Below, piece by piece: positions 1 to 10,440 of a stretch of 64,000 nucleotides of DNA. Origin of the DNA: Erpobdella octoculata (taxonomy: Eukaryota > Annelida > Clitellata > Hirudinida > Erpobdellidae); assembly GCA_963978895.1 (NCBI GenBank), contig OZ022238.1:22377169-22441168 (forward strand), in the 5' to 3' direction. Numbering within the stretch: position 1 is the first letter of the stretch; each line of letters opens with the position of its first letter. The position numbers were made by a program, and so were the translations under genes. The notes under the pieces are model-generated. The model was not told the DNA's origin. It did no database searches and saw only the letters and a list, made by a program, of their open reading frames with translations.

Positions 1-1
1 T

Positions 2-19
2 TGGCGCAGTCGACAGGAT
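2..19 (+). promoter_or_regulatory. Primer-binding site (tRNA-Ser-like) of the gypsy element
   Basis: The window opens with TGGCGCAGTCGACAGGAT, which resembles the reverse complement of the CCA-tailed 3' end of metazoan tRNA-Ser. Such a site sits just after the 5' LTR and primes minus-strand DNA synthesis. The 5' LTR should therefore end at or just before base 1, outside the window. Confidence 0.7.
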
Positions 20-55
20 ACTTTTCTACAATCGTTTTTTTTTTAGGATTTCAAG

Positions 56-3000
56 ATGTCGGACGTAGGCAAGCTCATCGCTCTTTTCCAAGAACAAATG
101 GTCAAGATGCAGGAAAGTCACCAAAAACAAATAGAGACAATTTTATCTCGAATGGGACCAGTGAACGCATCGATACCGAATTTCGCAAACTTCGACTCAA
201 CAAAAGAAATTTGGAGAGATTACTGGGCACGTTTCACAACATTCGCCAGGGGTCATTCTGTTTCTGCAGATAAGATGCCACAAGTTTTTCTCATGAGCCA
301 AAGTCCCACCATCTACAAACTTCTCGACACTTTCGCAGAACAACAAACTCCACCAAGAAACATCAACACTCTGACCATGGAAGAGATTGTACAACACATG
401 GAAGTACAATTTAATCCAAAAAGATTCATTGTCAGAGAAAGATACAGATTTTGGTCAGAAATGAATCGAAACACTGGTGAAAATGTTCACGAACTAGCAG
501 CCCGAATTCGACAAGAAGCTTCCACATGTGATTTCTCCGCCATCCAGGACCCTCAAGATGAAGCTATGAGAACAAAGTTTATTTGCGCAATAAAAAATGA
601 AGCGGTCTTGAAGGCTATTTTCAGGATGGATGATGATGAGTTGACATTCACGAAAGCTGTAGAATTGGCTGCCGGTGTGGAGGATGCGGCAAGAGTGGCA
701 AAGGAAACGGTGTATGGTACACCATCACAAAACTCGAATCTGACGAACTCGATCAACAAAATAAAAAGCAGAAGGGTACCAGTCGTTCCTGAAAACAAAC
801 ACTCTTCTCCATCTAAAAACATTTGTTTGCGTTGTGGAAAACAAAACCACACAGCGAAGAATTGCAAAAACAGCAACCTGAAGTGTAATTTTTGCCATAA
901 GACGGGACACCTGGAGATGGTGTGTTTCAAAAAGAAAAAACAAACAGTCACGGTGGTCCTTGACTCATCAGTAAAAAACATCCAGGACTCAAAACCTTTG
1001 TTTCAGTCATTAACACTCGACAGCAAGAAGTACAATTTTCTCATTGACAGTGGAGCAAGGGACAGTTTCTGTTCAAAGGAGGTCTGGTTGAGCCTGGGAA
1101 AGCCATCATTGCAGCCATCTGCAAAATTTTACGTTTCAGCAACAGGAAACCACATTCCAGTAATGGGAACGTTCAAAATAATGGCAAATTTAGAGAATAA
1201 TAGCCATAAAAGACAAGTCGAATTCAATGTCTCAGAGGTCCATGACCTCAATCTTCTCGGACGAAGAACAATCCTTGATTTAGAAATAGATGTCACAGCT
1301 ATGATGAGAAATGAGGTGTACAACGTCTCAGAACAATCACACGTAAATTTGCAAATAGCTTGTAAACAACTTTGTTCAGAATTTCGGGAACTGTTCAAGC
1401 CAGAATTGGGTTGTCTTAAAAATTTTGAATTAGACATTAAGTTCAAACCAGAAGTGGAACCAGTTTTTTGCAAACCCAGAACAGTACCATTTGCAATTAT
1501 CGAGGATCTGAACCAAACTTATGAAGCTGGAATAAAAAAGGGCTTGTGGATTCCTACACAGTTCAATAGTTATGGAACACCGGTTGTGCCAATTCGCAAA
1601 CAACTTCAACCAGGACAGCTGAAACCCAGTTTCAGAGTTTGTGGCGATTATTCAGTAACAATCAACAAACAGCTAGAAACTCATCGTCACCCCATGCCAT
1701 TACCCGAGGATTTAATGAGAAAGCTCGGTGGAGGTTATTTCTTCAGCAAGATCGACCTTGCAGATGCTTACCATCAGATAAGACTGTCACCTGAAAGCCA
1801 GAAAAAGTTAGCATTGAGTACTCACAAAGGTGTTTTACTCCAAACAAGACTTCCTTTTGGAATTACATCTGCACCAGGATACTTTCAAGAGATCATGGAA
1901 AAGTTGACAAGCGATCTACAGGGAGTTGCCGTGTATCTGGATGACATCCTAGTGAGTGGAAAAGCAGCAGCAGAACATCTAAACAACCTGAAAGCTTTAC
2001 TCCAACGATTACAGGACAACGGGTTAAGATGTAATCTGAGTAAGTGTAGGTTTGCAGAATCATCAGTGGACTACCTCGGACACATGCTATCAAAAGATGG
2101 AATAAAAATGGGTCAACAGGTGAATGCAGTAGCTAAGATGCCACCTCCTACAAATGTGTCAACACTGAAATCTTTTTTGGGGTCAGTTCAATTTTACAGT
2201 AAATTCATCCCAAATCTTTCCACAATATCAGAACCGTTGACTCGTCTAACCAGAAAAGAAACAACTTGGCAATGGACAAAACAAGAAGAAGTAACGTTTC
2301 AACACTTGAAAGACCTTCTTATGAAAGATGTCCAGTTAGCCCATTTTGACAAAACACTCCCGATCGGAATTTCCTGTGATGCCTCTGAGGTAGGAATTGG
2401 AGTGGTTCTTTTTCAACGTTATGCAGACGGAAGTGAAAGACCTTTGTTCAATGTGTCTAAGACACTCACCGACACACAACGACGATACAGTCAGATTCAA
2501 AAAGAGGCATTAGCTATTGTTTATGGTCTCCAAAAATACCACAATTATCTCTATGGCAGAAAATTTATTTTGGTTACAGATCACAAGCCTCTTCTCTCAC
2601 TATTTAATCCAACAAAGGGAACTCCGGCAATGGCTGCCAATCGCCTTGCTCGATGGGCACTTAGTCTGAATCAATATGAATACTCCATCGAATACAGAAA
2701 AACAACTGAGCACGGAAATGCGGATGCACTCAGCAGATTGCCAGTTGGAGGAGACCAGGATTTTGATGCAAAAGAAGAAAAGGCAGACATATCAACAGTT
2801 TGTATGATTCACACCATCAGTCAACAGATCAAACCAGCAGATTCTAAAATATTGGCTAAAGAATCTAGCAGAGACCCAACAATCTCAACAGTCATGAGAT
2901 ATGTGAAAGAAGGATGGCCTAAACTGATGGAAAAAGACGAAATAAAACACTACGCAAAATTAGCAGACTCTCTAGTTACAGAAGGAGGATGTCTAAGATA

Positions 3001-4141
3001 TGGAGCAAGACTAGTCATCCCAGAAAAAATCCGAAACCAAGTAGTCCAACTGCTACACCTAGGACACTTCGGAATACAAAGGATGAAGCAACTGGCTAGA
3101 TCAGTTGTCTACTGGCCAGGCATAGACCACGACATTGAAAATCTTTGTCGTAGCTGTACAACTTGCGCAGAACACCAGAACAAAGCAGCAAAGTTTCCAA
3201 ACCATCCATGGATGCTGCCAGAAAAGCCTTGGAGCAGAATACACCTAGACCATGCCATAAACTTCATGGACACTAACTGGTTAGTATTAATTGATGCTTA
3301 TTCCAAATACCCATGCATCCATGCTACCGGTTCAGTAACAGCCAAGTCAACAATCCAGCTGTTAGAAGAGGATTTTGCACATTTTGGATATCCCCATGCA
3401 TTGGTGACAGACAATGCACCAGCATTTCTATCAGATGAATTCCAGGAATGGTGCAGACAGCGTGGCATCACACATCTAACAGGCGCTCCATATCACCCAG
3501 CAACGAATGGAGCAGCAGAAAGACTTGTACAGACATTCAAGCAATCACTAAGAAAATCTTCACACTCTCCAAGACAGGCACTGCAAGAATTCCTTCAACA
3601 GTACAGACGGACGCCATTAGATTCTGGCTACTCACCCAGCGAATTATTAAATGGTCGTCAGATTCGAAGTCAATTAGATGCTTTACTTCCATCTCCAACA
3701 CAAGCCATCCAGAAAAAACAAAACCAAAAGAAAGTGACACAACCTGAGAGAAGATCTCAAATATTCCAGGAAGGAATGCCATGTTACGCCCTCCACTGTG
3801 GTCCTAAAAAGAACAAAGAACCCAGATGGATTCCTGCAGTCATAACAAAAGTGATGGGGCCTCGCAACATAAAAGTTCGAATTTTGCCAAATGGACCGAT
3901 CTGGAAAAGACATGTAAATCAATTGAGAATCAGATACGGGGCAGATCAAGACTCTGATCCAGGAGAACCCCCTGAAGGCAGACAACCACCAGCAGACCGG
4001 GAACTGTCGGAAGAGGAGAGTGACGGATTGTCTATTGCGGATTCGGAGCAGGTGCCGGTGCAGTTTCGAAGATCACAGCGTGCCCGAAGACCACCACAAA
4101 GACTCATCATGGACCCAAACTTTGGAAACTCCCACAGTTGA
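56..4141 (+). CDS. Ty3/gypsy retrotransposon Gag-Pol polyprotein, intact
   Basis: One uninterrupted frame of 1361 aa encodes all core functions of a Ty3/gypsy element. In order: a Gag region (about 1-250); two CCHC zinc knuckles (257-270 and 277-290); a retropepsin-type protease with DSGA at about 331; reverse transcriptase with YLDD at 627-630; RNase H (CDAS near 777 and TDHKPL); integrase with an HHCC zinc-binding domain (HLGH from 1001, then CRSC/TTC) and DDE residues in LIDAYSKY (~1080), TDNAPAF (~1119) and GAAERL (~1155); and a basic C-terminal tail. Gag and Pol share one frame with no frameshift or stop, so this copy looks young and perhaps competent. The PBS lies 36 bp upstream and a polypurine tract plus LTR follow the stop. 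The tRNA-Ser-like PBS suggests the Mag lineage; that placement is inference. Confidence 0.95.
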   Translation: MSDVGKLIALFQEQMVKMQESHQKQIETILSRMGPVNASIPNFANFDSTKEIWRDYWARFTTFARGHSVSADKMPQVFLMSQSPTIYKLLDTFAEQQTPPRNINTLTMEEIVQHMEVQFNPKRFIVRERYRFWSEMNRNTGENVHELAARIRQEASTCDFSAIQDPQDEAMRTKFICAIKNEAVLKAIFRMDDDELTFTKAVELAAGVEDAARVAKETVYGTPSQNSNLTNSINKIKSRRVPVVPENKHSSPSKNICLRCGKQNHTAKNCKNSNLKCNFCHKTGHLEMVCFKKKKQTVTVVLDSSVKNIQDSKPLFQSLTLDSKKYNFLIDSGARDSFCSKEVWLSLGKPSLQPSAKFYVSATGNHIPVMGTFKIMANLENNSHKRQVEFNVSEVHDLNLLGRRTILDLEIDVTAMMRNEVYNVSEQSHVNLQIACKQLCSEFRELFKPELGCLKNFELDIKFKPEVEPVFCKPRTVPFAIIEDLNQTYEAGIKKGLWIPTQFNSYGTPVVPIRKQLQPGQLKPSFRVCGDYSVTINKQLETHRHPMPLPEDLMRKLGGGYFFSKIDLADAYHQIRLSPESQKKLALSTHKGVLLQTRLPFGITSAPGYFQEIMEKLTSDLQGVAVYLDDILVSGKAAAEHLNNLKALLQRLQDNGLRCNLSKCRFAESSVDYLGHMLSKDGIKMGQQVNAVAKMPPPTNVSTLKSFLGSVQFYSKFIPNLSTISEPLTRLTRKETTWQWTKQEEVTFQHLKDLLMKDVQLAHFDKTLPIGISCDASEVGIGVVLFQRYADGSERPLFNVSKTLTDTQRRYSQIQKEALAIVYGLQKYHNYLYGRKFILVTDHKPLLSLFNPTKGTPAMAANRLARWALSLNQYEYSIEYRKTTEHGNADALSRLPVGGDQDFDAKEEKADISTVCMIHTISQQIKPADSKILAKESSRDPTISTVMRYVKEGWPKLMEKDEIKHYAKLADSLVTEGGCLRYGARLVIPEKIRNQVVQLLHLGHFGIQRMKQLARSVVYWPGIDHDIENLCRSCTTCAEHQNKAAKFPNHPWMLPEKPWSRIHLDHAINFMDTNWLVLIDAYSKYPCIHATGSVTAKSTIQLLEEDFAHFGYPHALVTDNAPAFLSDEFQEWCRQRGITHLTGAPYHPATNGAAERLVQTFKQSLRKSSHSPRQALQEFLQQYRRTPLDSGYSPSELLNGRQIRSQLDALLPSPTQAIQKKQNQKKVTQPERRSQIFQEGMPCYALHCGPKKNKEPRWIPAVITKVMGPRNIKVRILPNGPIWKRHVNQLRIRYGADQDSDPGEPPEGRQPPADRELSEEESDGLSIADSEQVPVQFRRSQRARRPPQRLIMDPNFGNSHS

Positions 4142-4148
4142 TCTTTTT

Positions 4149-4161
4149 TTAAAAAAGGAGG
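4149..4161 (+). promoter_or_regulatory. Polypurine tract of the gypsy element
   Basis: A run of A followed by GGAGG lies directly before the TGTT that opens the LTR. This is the expected plus-strand primer site. Confidence 0.75.
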
Positions 4162-4357
4162 TGTTATGCAAATAACTATTATTATCTTAAAAATGTTGTA
4201 TCTTTGGTTGGTCCACGTGTACTCAATAGGAGCCGCGTTATATACTTTTTCATTGTCTCGTGTGTACTTTCGTAATTCGTTAGCGCTTGTAATAAACAAA
4301 TTAATTACAAGAAACTTGGAGTTTTGGCGTTATTGAAATCACTGTAAAAACACAACA
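4162..4357 (+). repeat. 3' LTR of the intact gypsy element (196 bp)
   Basis: Starts TGTTATGC and ends ACACAACA, so the termini form the short TGTT/AACA inverted repeat. It contains a TATA-like TTATATA near 4239 and an AATAAA polyadenylation signal at 4291-4296, the usual LTR promoter and terminator. The 5' copy is outside the window, so LTR identity and the target duplication cannot be checked here. Confidence 0.85.
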
Positions 4358-4910
4358 GTTAGTGTTTTTGTATGGCGGAAGTGCTACAGATTCGCTCAAC
4401 CATCTGCGCTATCCCACCTACATGCATACCACTGCTACTAGTACACAGCTACCACGACCGGAACGACTACCACCTACTGAAAATGCTGCCAAATTCCATA
4501 TATACAGAGTGCATATACAAGTTCTGCACTGGAAATCACTCTCGACCACAAATTTTAATCCACAGGATTGGGGGTGGAAACTGCATGAAGGGAAGTTTAT
4601 TCCAGTAGCAACGGACATGGACGTTGCACCTGCTGATATTTTGAAGGTGGTATGTTGTAAATGCACTGCTGATGCAAAGAAACCATGTGGAACTCGAGCC
4701 TGTACTTGTAGGAAGTATGGATTGTCTTGCGTCACCGCCTGCAAAAATTGCAACGGAGTTTCTTGCGAAAATAGGAGTGAGAATTTTCCTGAATCTGTGG
4801 AGCAAACTGAAATGGATGGTGATATCGCTGAGGAAGAGATTTTAGATGATGATTATTTGGAGGTACATATGCCGTGGTTCTATGAGAAAGAAGTTGTCAC
4901 TAGCAAATGA
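4358..4910 (+). pseudogene. CXC (tesmin/TSO1-like) cysteine-rich protein, C-terminal fragment cut by the gypsy insertion
   Basis: An open frame of about 182 aa runs straight out of the LTR border with no start codon of its own. It shows a YGG...DSLNHLRY segment, a PPTENAAKFHIYRV segment, an NPQDWGWKL segment and then a cysteine-rich block (VVCCKC, CGTRACTCRKYGLSC, CKNCNGVSCEN) followed by an acidic tail. This order is typical of the C-terminal region of a multicopy family of invertebrate proteins with tesmin/TSO1-type CXC repeats, whose function I cannot state. The family normally continues upstream of the YGG segment, exactly where the LTR ends, so the retrotransposon appears to have inserted inside this gene. 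The missing half should lie upstream of the unseen 5' LTR. Confidence 0.65.
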
Positions 4911-6236
4911 ATTTTGTTTGAGTTTCTTTTGTTTGTATATTTTCAGTTTATATCTCGTTATGACATCTCATTATGAATTTTGTTTGTGTATCAGTATTAT
5001 GTTTAAATATTGCATTTTATGTATATATTTGCAAATTGTTAAAGCGGTGTTCCGAATGCAATTATTTGTTTTTAAATTTTATTATTTGTCATTCAATTTT
5101 TTGCTTATTTGTTGCATAATATATCTCATAATAAACATTCTAATTTATTTTAATATCAATATCAGGAGTTAATTATATGTTTTTATATCATTATTATTCG
5201 ATTTAATTTTCTGTACATTTTTACTTCACTAGTCTCAATATTTTTTTCATAATAAATCTCATTATTGCTATACAAGTTTATTTCAATCACAGTTTCCATT
5301 TAATATGTCTGCATGTATATTGTACTTAAATTGTGTATGTTTTTACCATAGATATCTAGATAGGCTATATAGCCTTATTTGCTGTTTTTGTTTGGTTTTA
5401 CGCGCGCAGTGGAGTTTTAGTTTGTGCCTCCTGACTGACCATAGACAAGAGATTTGTTTACATTTGTCAACACCGGCGGCTTGCCTTACTTCGATAAACA
5501 ATTCATTCCAATTTTGCAGTTAACTATTATAAAGCAATGACAACGCGTTATTCTTTCAATATTTGTTTATCATAGATTAATTTATGACTTTCTATCAAAA
5601 TTTCTTTGTTTCTTCAGCGCATACTTTAATTGTTTTTGACAGAAATGACTTTTATAAATTCCCTTGAATCTTTTGGTTTAAACTTTAAAACCATAACATT
5701 TTAAGAAAATGCTTTTATCTGAAGATAACTGATAGTCATATGTATCTATTTTATGCTGATAGTTTAAGTTTCAGCATAAAATCTGAATGCATTATGTCTT
5801 CAAAGACATTTTCTTAAAAGAGATATCTTAGACTTAGAACTAAATCCTGACTAGGTTAGATTAGCAATAATAGTTACTGGCTTTTTCTAAAGTACATAAT
5901 AATTTTTAGAATTAACATAGATTATTGAAGTCACTACCAATTCTTCTATGCCCTGAAATGAATCTACCTGAGGCGATTGCATTTATTTACCTAGTTTTTA
6001 AGCAAGTAAAAAGCACTATGCCAACTATCGAGTTTATATTTATTCCTTATCACTTTGCGATTACATTTGTGTAGTATCAGTTCAGTACACAGTTTCCAAT
6101 AATGTTGAAATAGATTTGCAAAAAACTGAGGCAACAAACTATGATTTTACAAATGTTTTTATTAATACAATAAATTTTGTTTGGCTTTTCAATGAACAAA
6201 AACTGAAAATGGGACAAAAAATTGACAATTTAAGTT
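4911..6236. other. AT-rich non-coding stretch
   Basis: T-rich and A-rich sequence with short stop-limited frames only. No recognisable domain, RNA gene or transposon terminus was seen. Confidence 0.5.
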
Positions 6237-6953
6237 ACTGTCCACTAAATAAAATTGTTTTAGTTAGTTTTTGTCTTAAACCTGAACTTTTAAGGTTTTG
6301 AGTATTAATTTTTGCTCGCTGATACTGTCTTAACTTAAAAAACTCATAAACGATCGAATTAAGCAGTAGATAAGAATGATTGTCAATGCCATCCTGTGTA
6401 TCTCTTATATGATCCCCCAGGTTAAAAATATCTTTGGATCCAATTGATGTTAATGTTTGGCGAATAAGTTCTTTTATTTTAATTTCATCTTTGGCATTTG
6501 TGGCTGATACGTGGTCTTAAAAATTTTTCCGCTGTCTGACATACCTAAAAAAAAAGTTTTTTTTTAAATACCATATTTATAAATAATTAATCTTAATTTT
6601 ATCTTACTTTTATAACTGCAGAAGAAGGAAAAACATGACCACCTTTATTTTTCACCACTAGCAGTTGCAGTCCTATTTCATGTCCTTGGTTCTTGTGCTC
6701 ATCAACTAAACTGTATCTATAAAATTGATAATATTATTTAGTAGTGGAAACACAGGAAACAAAAATTTATGACTGTAACAATTTATAATTTGAACCTGCA
6801 AACATTACATTCCAGTTTTTAAATAGCTTGGATACAATCCAACCAGCTATGTAGCTAATTACATTTTCTATCAAGACTTGAGCAAGTTCTGAGTCGATTC
6901 CATAATCACCTGGTTCTTCAAACACTTCTTCATAAATGTTGTCTGTTTAATAA
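6237..6953 (-). pseudogene. P-element/THAP9-like transposase, C-terminal exons (decayed)
   Basis: Three minus-strand coding blocks are visible. The first (about 6953-6795) follows an acceptor ending AACAG and includes VISYIAGWIVSKLF. The second (about 6717-6608) lies between a TTTTATAG acceptor and a GTAAGA donor and encodes a stretch beginning YSLVDEHKNQGHEIG. The third (about 6544-6237) follows a T-run acceptor, starts VCQTAEKFLR, needs one frameshift and ends with an LTKTILFSGQ-stop. An AGY(W)-type motif followed much later by a terminal LTKxILFxxQ-stop fits the C-terminal part of P-element/THAP9-like transposases as I know the family. The frameshift and an imperfect splice phase suggest a dead copy. 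Family assignment is from pattern recognition only. Confidence 0.5.
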
Positions 6954-8264
6954 ATAAGCAAATAATTAAGATTGGTACCAGCAAAAGAAATAACAATGAA
7001 AAATTTATTACAAATTTCTTTTCTTTCTTTGTGAAGATAATCAAGATAAGAAGTTTCATCTTGCGGCATCACATTCCCTGTTTTTCATTCTAGTTATATA
7101 ACTATAAGTCAGTATTTCTTAATCTACTTTACATAATTTAAGTGTAAGCAAACCTGTAACATTGTTTTGAATGTATTAATTAAACTATAGTTTTTTAATC
7201 CAAACAAATTTACAGATTACATGAGCTTGTAGCATTTGTTAACATAATTTTTACATCATAACCCCCACCTATGCATATCAAAACCAGTAGATTAAGACAC
7301 ACTTGTTTCAATTTAAACAAGTTTATTTAAATTACTAGAATCATAAATTGTGGAGTTGTTGACTAACATTATAAGCATGAACATTTTTAATTTCAAATGA
7401 TTTAAAATGGTGGATGAATAAATAACATCAGATCAATTTTTTAGTCAGATATCATAGTTGTATTATTGTTATATTATATCATAGTGAAACACAAATCAGG
7501 ACCAGTATAACTGAGTATAATAAATAGGATATATGAGCTAGGGGAGTCAATTAACACTAAGTATAGTTCTTATACAGGTTTTTCAAATAAAAAACAGCAA
7601 CATCTACAAAAAAACTAGAGCTTTAGCAGATTTGTCATGTATCGTCATAATACACCGGCAACAAATATCGCTCAAATGAGCAAATGTAAACAAGCTCAGG
7701 TTGAAAATGGCAGCTTTCAAATTGTACAGGAAATAGATTGATATGTCCCATCTATATATCTATGGTTTTTACATAGCACTTTAATTGTCTGTTTTTAAAT
7801 CTTTCAGCTCGCTAGTCTGAATATTATTTCATGGCTTTAAAATATGTTCCGGTCAGTGTATTCGGGTGGACTTCGGTATTTTGAATGCTCATAGGTAGAC
7901 TTATAATAAACCATTGAGAAACCTTTGTCCCTAATTATTTTTATGTCAAAAATTTATCAGCCGGACTAAAACGGACCAGGCGAGGCACATCCAGCAGAGA
8001 CCTAAAACTGCACAATAAATAAACAAGGATGACGATAATATGTGTTCAACTTACGATAGTTTTCTCCCTAATTTCGTTTTATTGAATCAATCTGTATTTA
8101 TTTATTTGTTTGACTCTTTATACAGCTTATTCGACATAAAAATATTACGAAAAAAGATACTTTTTTCAAAAAACACGCTTTTATTTATGTGTGGAAAGTG
8201 CACTAAAAAGTATAAAATAATTTTTTTCTTTTCCTTTTATATGTCATCAAATAATCTTTGACTA
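6954..8264. other. AT-rich non-coding stretch
   Basis: No domain, RNA gene or clear transposon end was seen. The frame at 8040-8261 is low-complexity, F- and K-rich translation and is not considered a gene. Confidence 0.45.
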
Positions 8265-8345
8265 AAAATAAAAGCGTGGGAGCTCATCCTAATCCATTTC
8301 CATTTCCATCGTAATCCATGGATTATGATGAGCGTCCCACGTTTT
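8265..8345. repeat. Near-perfect inverted repeat (hairpin), arms about 33 bp
   Basis: The left arm (AAAAATAAAAGCGTGGGA then GCTCATCCTAATCCAT) pairs with the right arm (ATGGATTATGATGAGC then GTCCCACGTTTTTATTTT) with a few mismatches around a short spacer. It could be a small MITE or two abutting transposon ends. Confidence 0.7.
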
Positions 8346-8552
8346 TATTTTTATTTGTGGGAAGACAGAGACGACTACAAGAAAGCTGCAGAAACGTGAA
8401 AAATTTAAAAGTTGTAATGACCACAGTGGAATATTAACACATGATGAATCGCAGCTGCAAGTTGTGGAGGACCATCGCAAAATGTACCCTGATATCAGGA
8501 AACAGACTTTTTCAAGGCTGCCACAAGTCTATAAACTCTTTTCAGAAACTTA
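8346..8552 (+). other. Coding-like fragment, unrecognised
   Basis: An open stretch of about 68 codons contains HSGILTHDESQLQVVEDH and ends in VYKLFSET-stop. Composition is mixed and protein-like rather than AT noise, but no start codon or domain is evident. It begins directly after the inverted repeat at 8265-8345, so it may be the tail of a mobile-element gene. Confidence 0.3.
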
Positions 8553-9054
8553 ACAGCAAACATTAAAAAAAACTTCATTATTAATGTTTTCATAAATAAT
8601 TACTGCATTTTTTTAAAATAAATTACGATATACCCGTAATTTTTAAAATTTTCATAATTGTTGTAATTTTTGTGGTACTTTAGATACCCCTAAATAAAAG
8701 ATTTTTTTCTCAAGTATTTTACACGGTGTTTTTATACCAAAAAAAGACTAGTGGGGTAAGACTTTCAAAAATAATAATATTAATAATTTTGCTTTATTAG
8801 CTCCACTATAGGCATGTCACCGCATCATCTACAACTTAAAGTTGGATCTCCGGTTATTCTACTTCGGAATTTGAACCCACCGCAGCTGTGCAATGGCACG
8901 CGATTAGTAATTAAAAATTGATGAAAAACAATGTCTGTTTGTGGCTTAGATTTGGGCACGCCATATTTTTCTAACGAACAATTACCTATACGTGGCATGT
9001 TCTCGTTTGTTTGTGGCATCCAGTTTGTGTGTGTTGGCTAAAGATGGTGCCAAA
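8553..9054. other. Non-coding stretch
   Basis: AT-rich sequence with no feature I can support. Confidence 0.4.
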
Positions 9055-9162
9055 AAATTGTACACTCAATTGCTCTTAGATATTGTTTTTTTTAAATTGA
9101 CATAATTTTTACATTAAACTTTTAATATAAAAAAACTAAAATAATTCATAAGGCAAAACAAA
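9055..9162 (+). mobile_element. Helitron family B, 3' segment (degenerate)
   Basis: Starts ATTGTACACTCAATTGCTCT and reaches GGCAAAACAAACATAGTATA. It aligns with the 3' segments at 29935-30056 and 41167-41288, which end in GCTAG|T. Here the terminal hairpin/CTAG is lost and sequence runs into a short (TA)n. Confidence 0.55.
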
Positions 9163-9184
9163 CATAGTATATATATATGACTCT

Positions 9185-9330
9185 CGAAGAAATTGAACCC
9201 ACGTGTCAACGGCAAAACACCGCCTTGTTTAAATGCAAACGCTCGTACTACTGGGCCACCAGACATCACCAAAATATGATGGCTAGAAGTCTAGGTCGTA
9301 TAGTGCTTGAAATATTGTTGTTCGACAGCA
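9185..9330 (-). repeat. tRNA-derived SINE copy
   Basis: On the minus strand this segment carries an A-box-like and a B-box-like motif and aligns with the tRNA-like unit at 29300-29420, sharing the following ATGGCTAGAAGTCT block. The cloverleaf is not intact, so it is a SINE head and not a tRNA gene. Confidence 0.5.
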
Positions 9331-9379
9331 CACAATGATTAGTCGCATAGTGAATTTTTCTAATAAAAACAAATTTTAG

Positions 9380-9770
9380 AAATGAATAATTAGAAGTTCT
9401 TCCAATTAGTGATTCATACCTCGTTTGCCAAAGTTTTTGGCGCCTGGGGCAGGGTCTAATAAATGCGCTCCTAGACATTTTTTAATCGATTCCTATAAAA
9501 ATAGCTGATGACCGGTAGGAAGGGAGTGGAGTCGCAGGTTCTTTTTCCACAAATTTTCCGAAATATCATGCAGTTTTGTTTTCAAACAGAGTTGAGAACT
9601 GGAGGGTTATTTGTAATTTGTTCTGAAAATGTTTGCGCCCCTTCAGAATGGAACCCGGGGCACGTCTTCCCCTGCCATCTAGCTACGCCTCTGAAAAAAA
9701 TGTTAGTAAAAAGAAGTTTTGCAAAGTATACTTCTTTGTGCAAATGCAAGAGTTTAATGAATTAGCGAGT
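9380..9770. repeat. Dispersed repeat R1, copy 1
   Basis: Shares several blocks in the same order with 18310-18720: AATGCGCTCC, AAATAGCTGATGACCGG, CTAGCTACGCCTCT and a CTTTGTGCAA segment. Partial relatives occur near 52740, 53380 and 59876. Probably an old DNA transposon or MITE; no TIR was proven. Confidence 0.5.
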
Positions 9771-9831
9771 TTGTTGCAGTCGGTGTCGGTGGTGTGTGGA
9801 GTTGTGTTACGGTGAAGCAACGTTGTTAGTA

Positions 9832-9950
9832 ACTTTCCAGAGCTGCTTGGAGCGACTTTCTAAAGCTGCTTAGAGCGACTTTCCAGAGCTGCTTGGAGCG
9901 ACTTTCCAGAACTGCTTGGAGCGACTTTCCAGAACTGCTTGTGATATGAG
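9832..9950. repeat. 23-bp minisatellite, about five units
   Basis: ACTTTC recurs at 9832, 9855, 9878, 9901 and 9924, an exact 23-bp period. The unit reads ACTTTCCAGAGCTGCTTGG plus AGCG with few substitutions. It continues the reading frame of the adjacent LINE fragment, so the expansion probably arose within it. Confidence 0.85.
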
Positions 9951-9955
9951 TAAGC

Positions 9956-10225
9956 AGCACTGTCGAGCTGCTCCTTAATGTGATTAGACCGGGCCTCACG
10001 TGCACATTTCTTGGCTTCAAAGTAGTTGTTTTCATCTGCTTTGAGTTTAGATTTTGAAAACACTATCTCAAGACGACGACATCTCTTTTTAGCCTGACGA
10101 GCAAAATGAGACAGCTCACCAGGAAAACATCGAGGACGTGACGTGCGAGTATTAGCAGGCACATGCTTATCTAAGGTGTTGGAGGGCATTGACGTATGAG
10201 TCTGCAAGGAGGTCAACATCGGGAA
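9956..10225 (-). pseudogene. LINE ORF2 fragment (linker between endonuclease and RT)
   Basis: The minus-strand frame includes PSNTLDKHVPA, RQAKKRCRRLE and KCAREARSNHIKEQLDSA. This looks like the connector between the APE-type endonuclease and the reverse transcriptase of CR1/Jockey-type LINEs. No RT motif is present, so it is a short relic. Confidence 0.5.
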
Positions 10226-10395
10226 ACAGGTTCATGAGTGATGAGATGGTATAGTTTGAAGGTCAGTGTAAAACTCGTTCCAATATTAAATTAAATGTAA
10301 ACAACAGCAAAACATGTATTTGGTTGCTGGTCTCCCTTAATTTATTTTACTCAGATTTACACTTTTTTATTTTAAGACTGAAACTGCTGTTCCTA

Positions 10396-10401
10396 TTTAT
10401 T
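10396..10401 (-). terminator. Polyadenylation signal of the RGS gene
   Basis: AATAAA on the minus strand, about 40 bp after the stop codon of the last RGS exon. Confidence 0.5.
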
Positions 10402-10440
10402 GAAAGCATGATATCAAAATTATATAAACAATGTAAAGTG

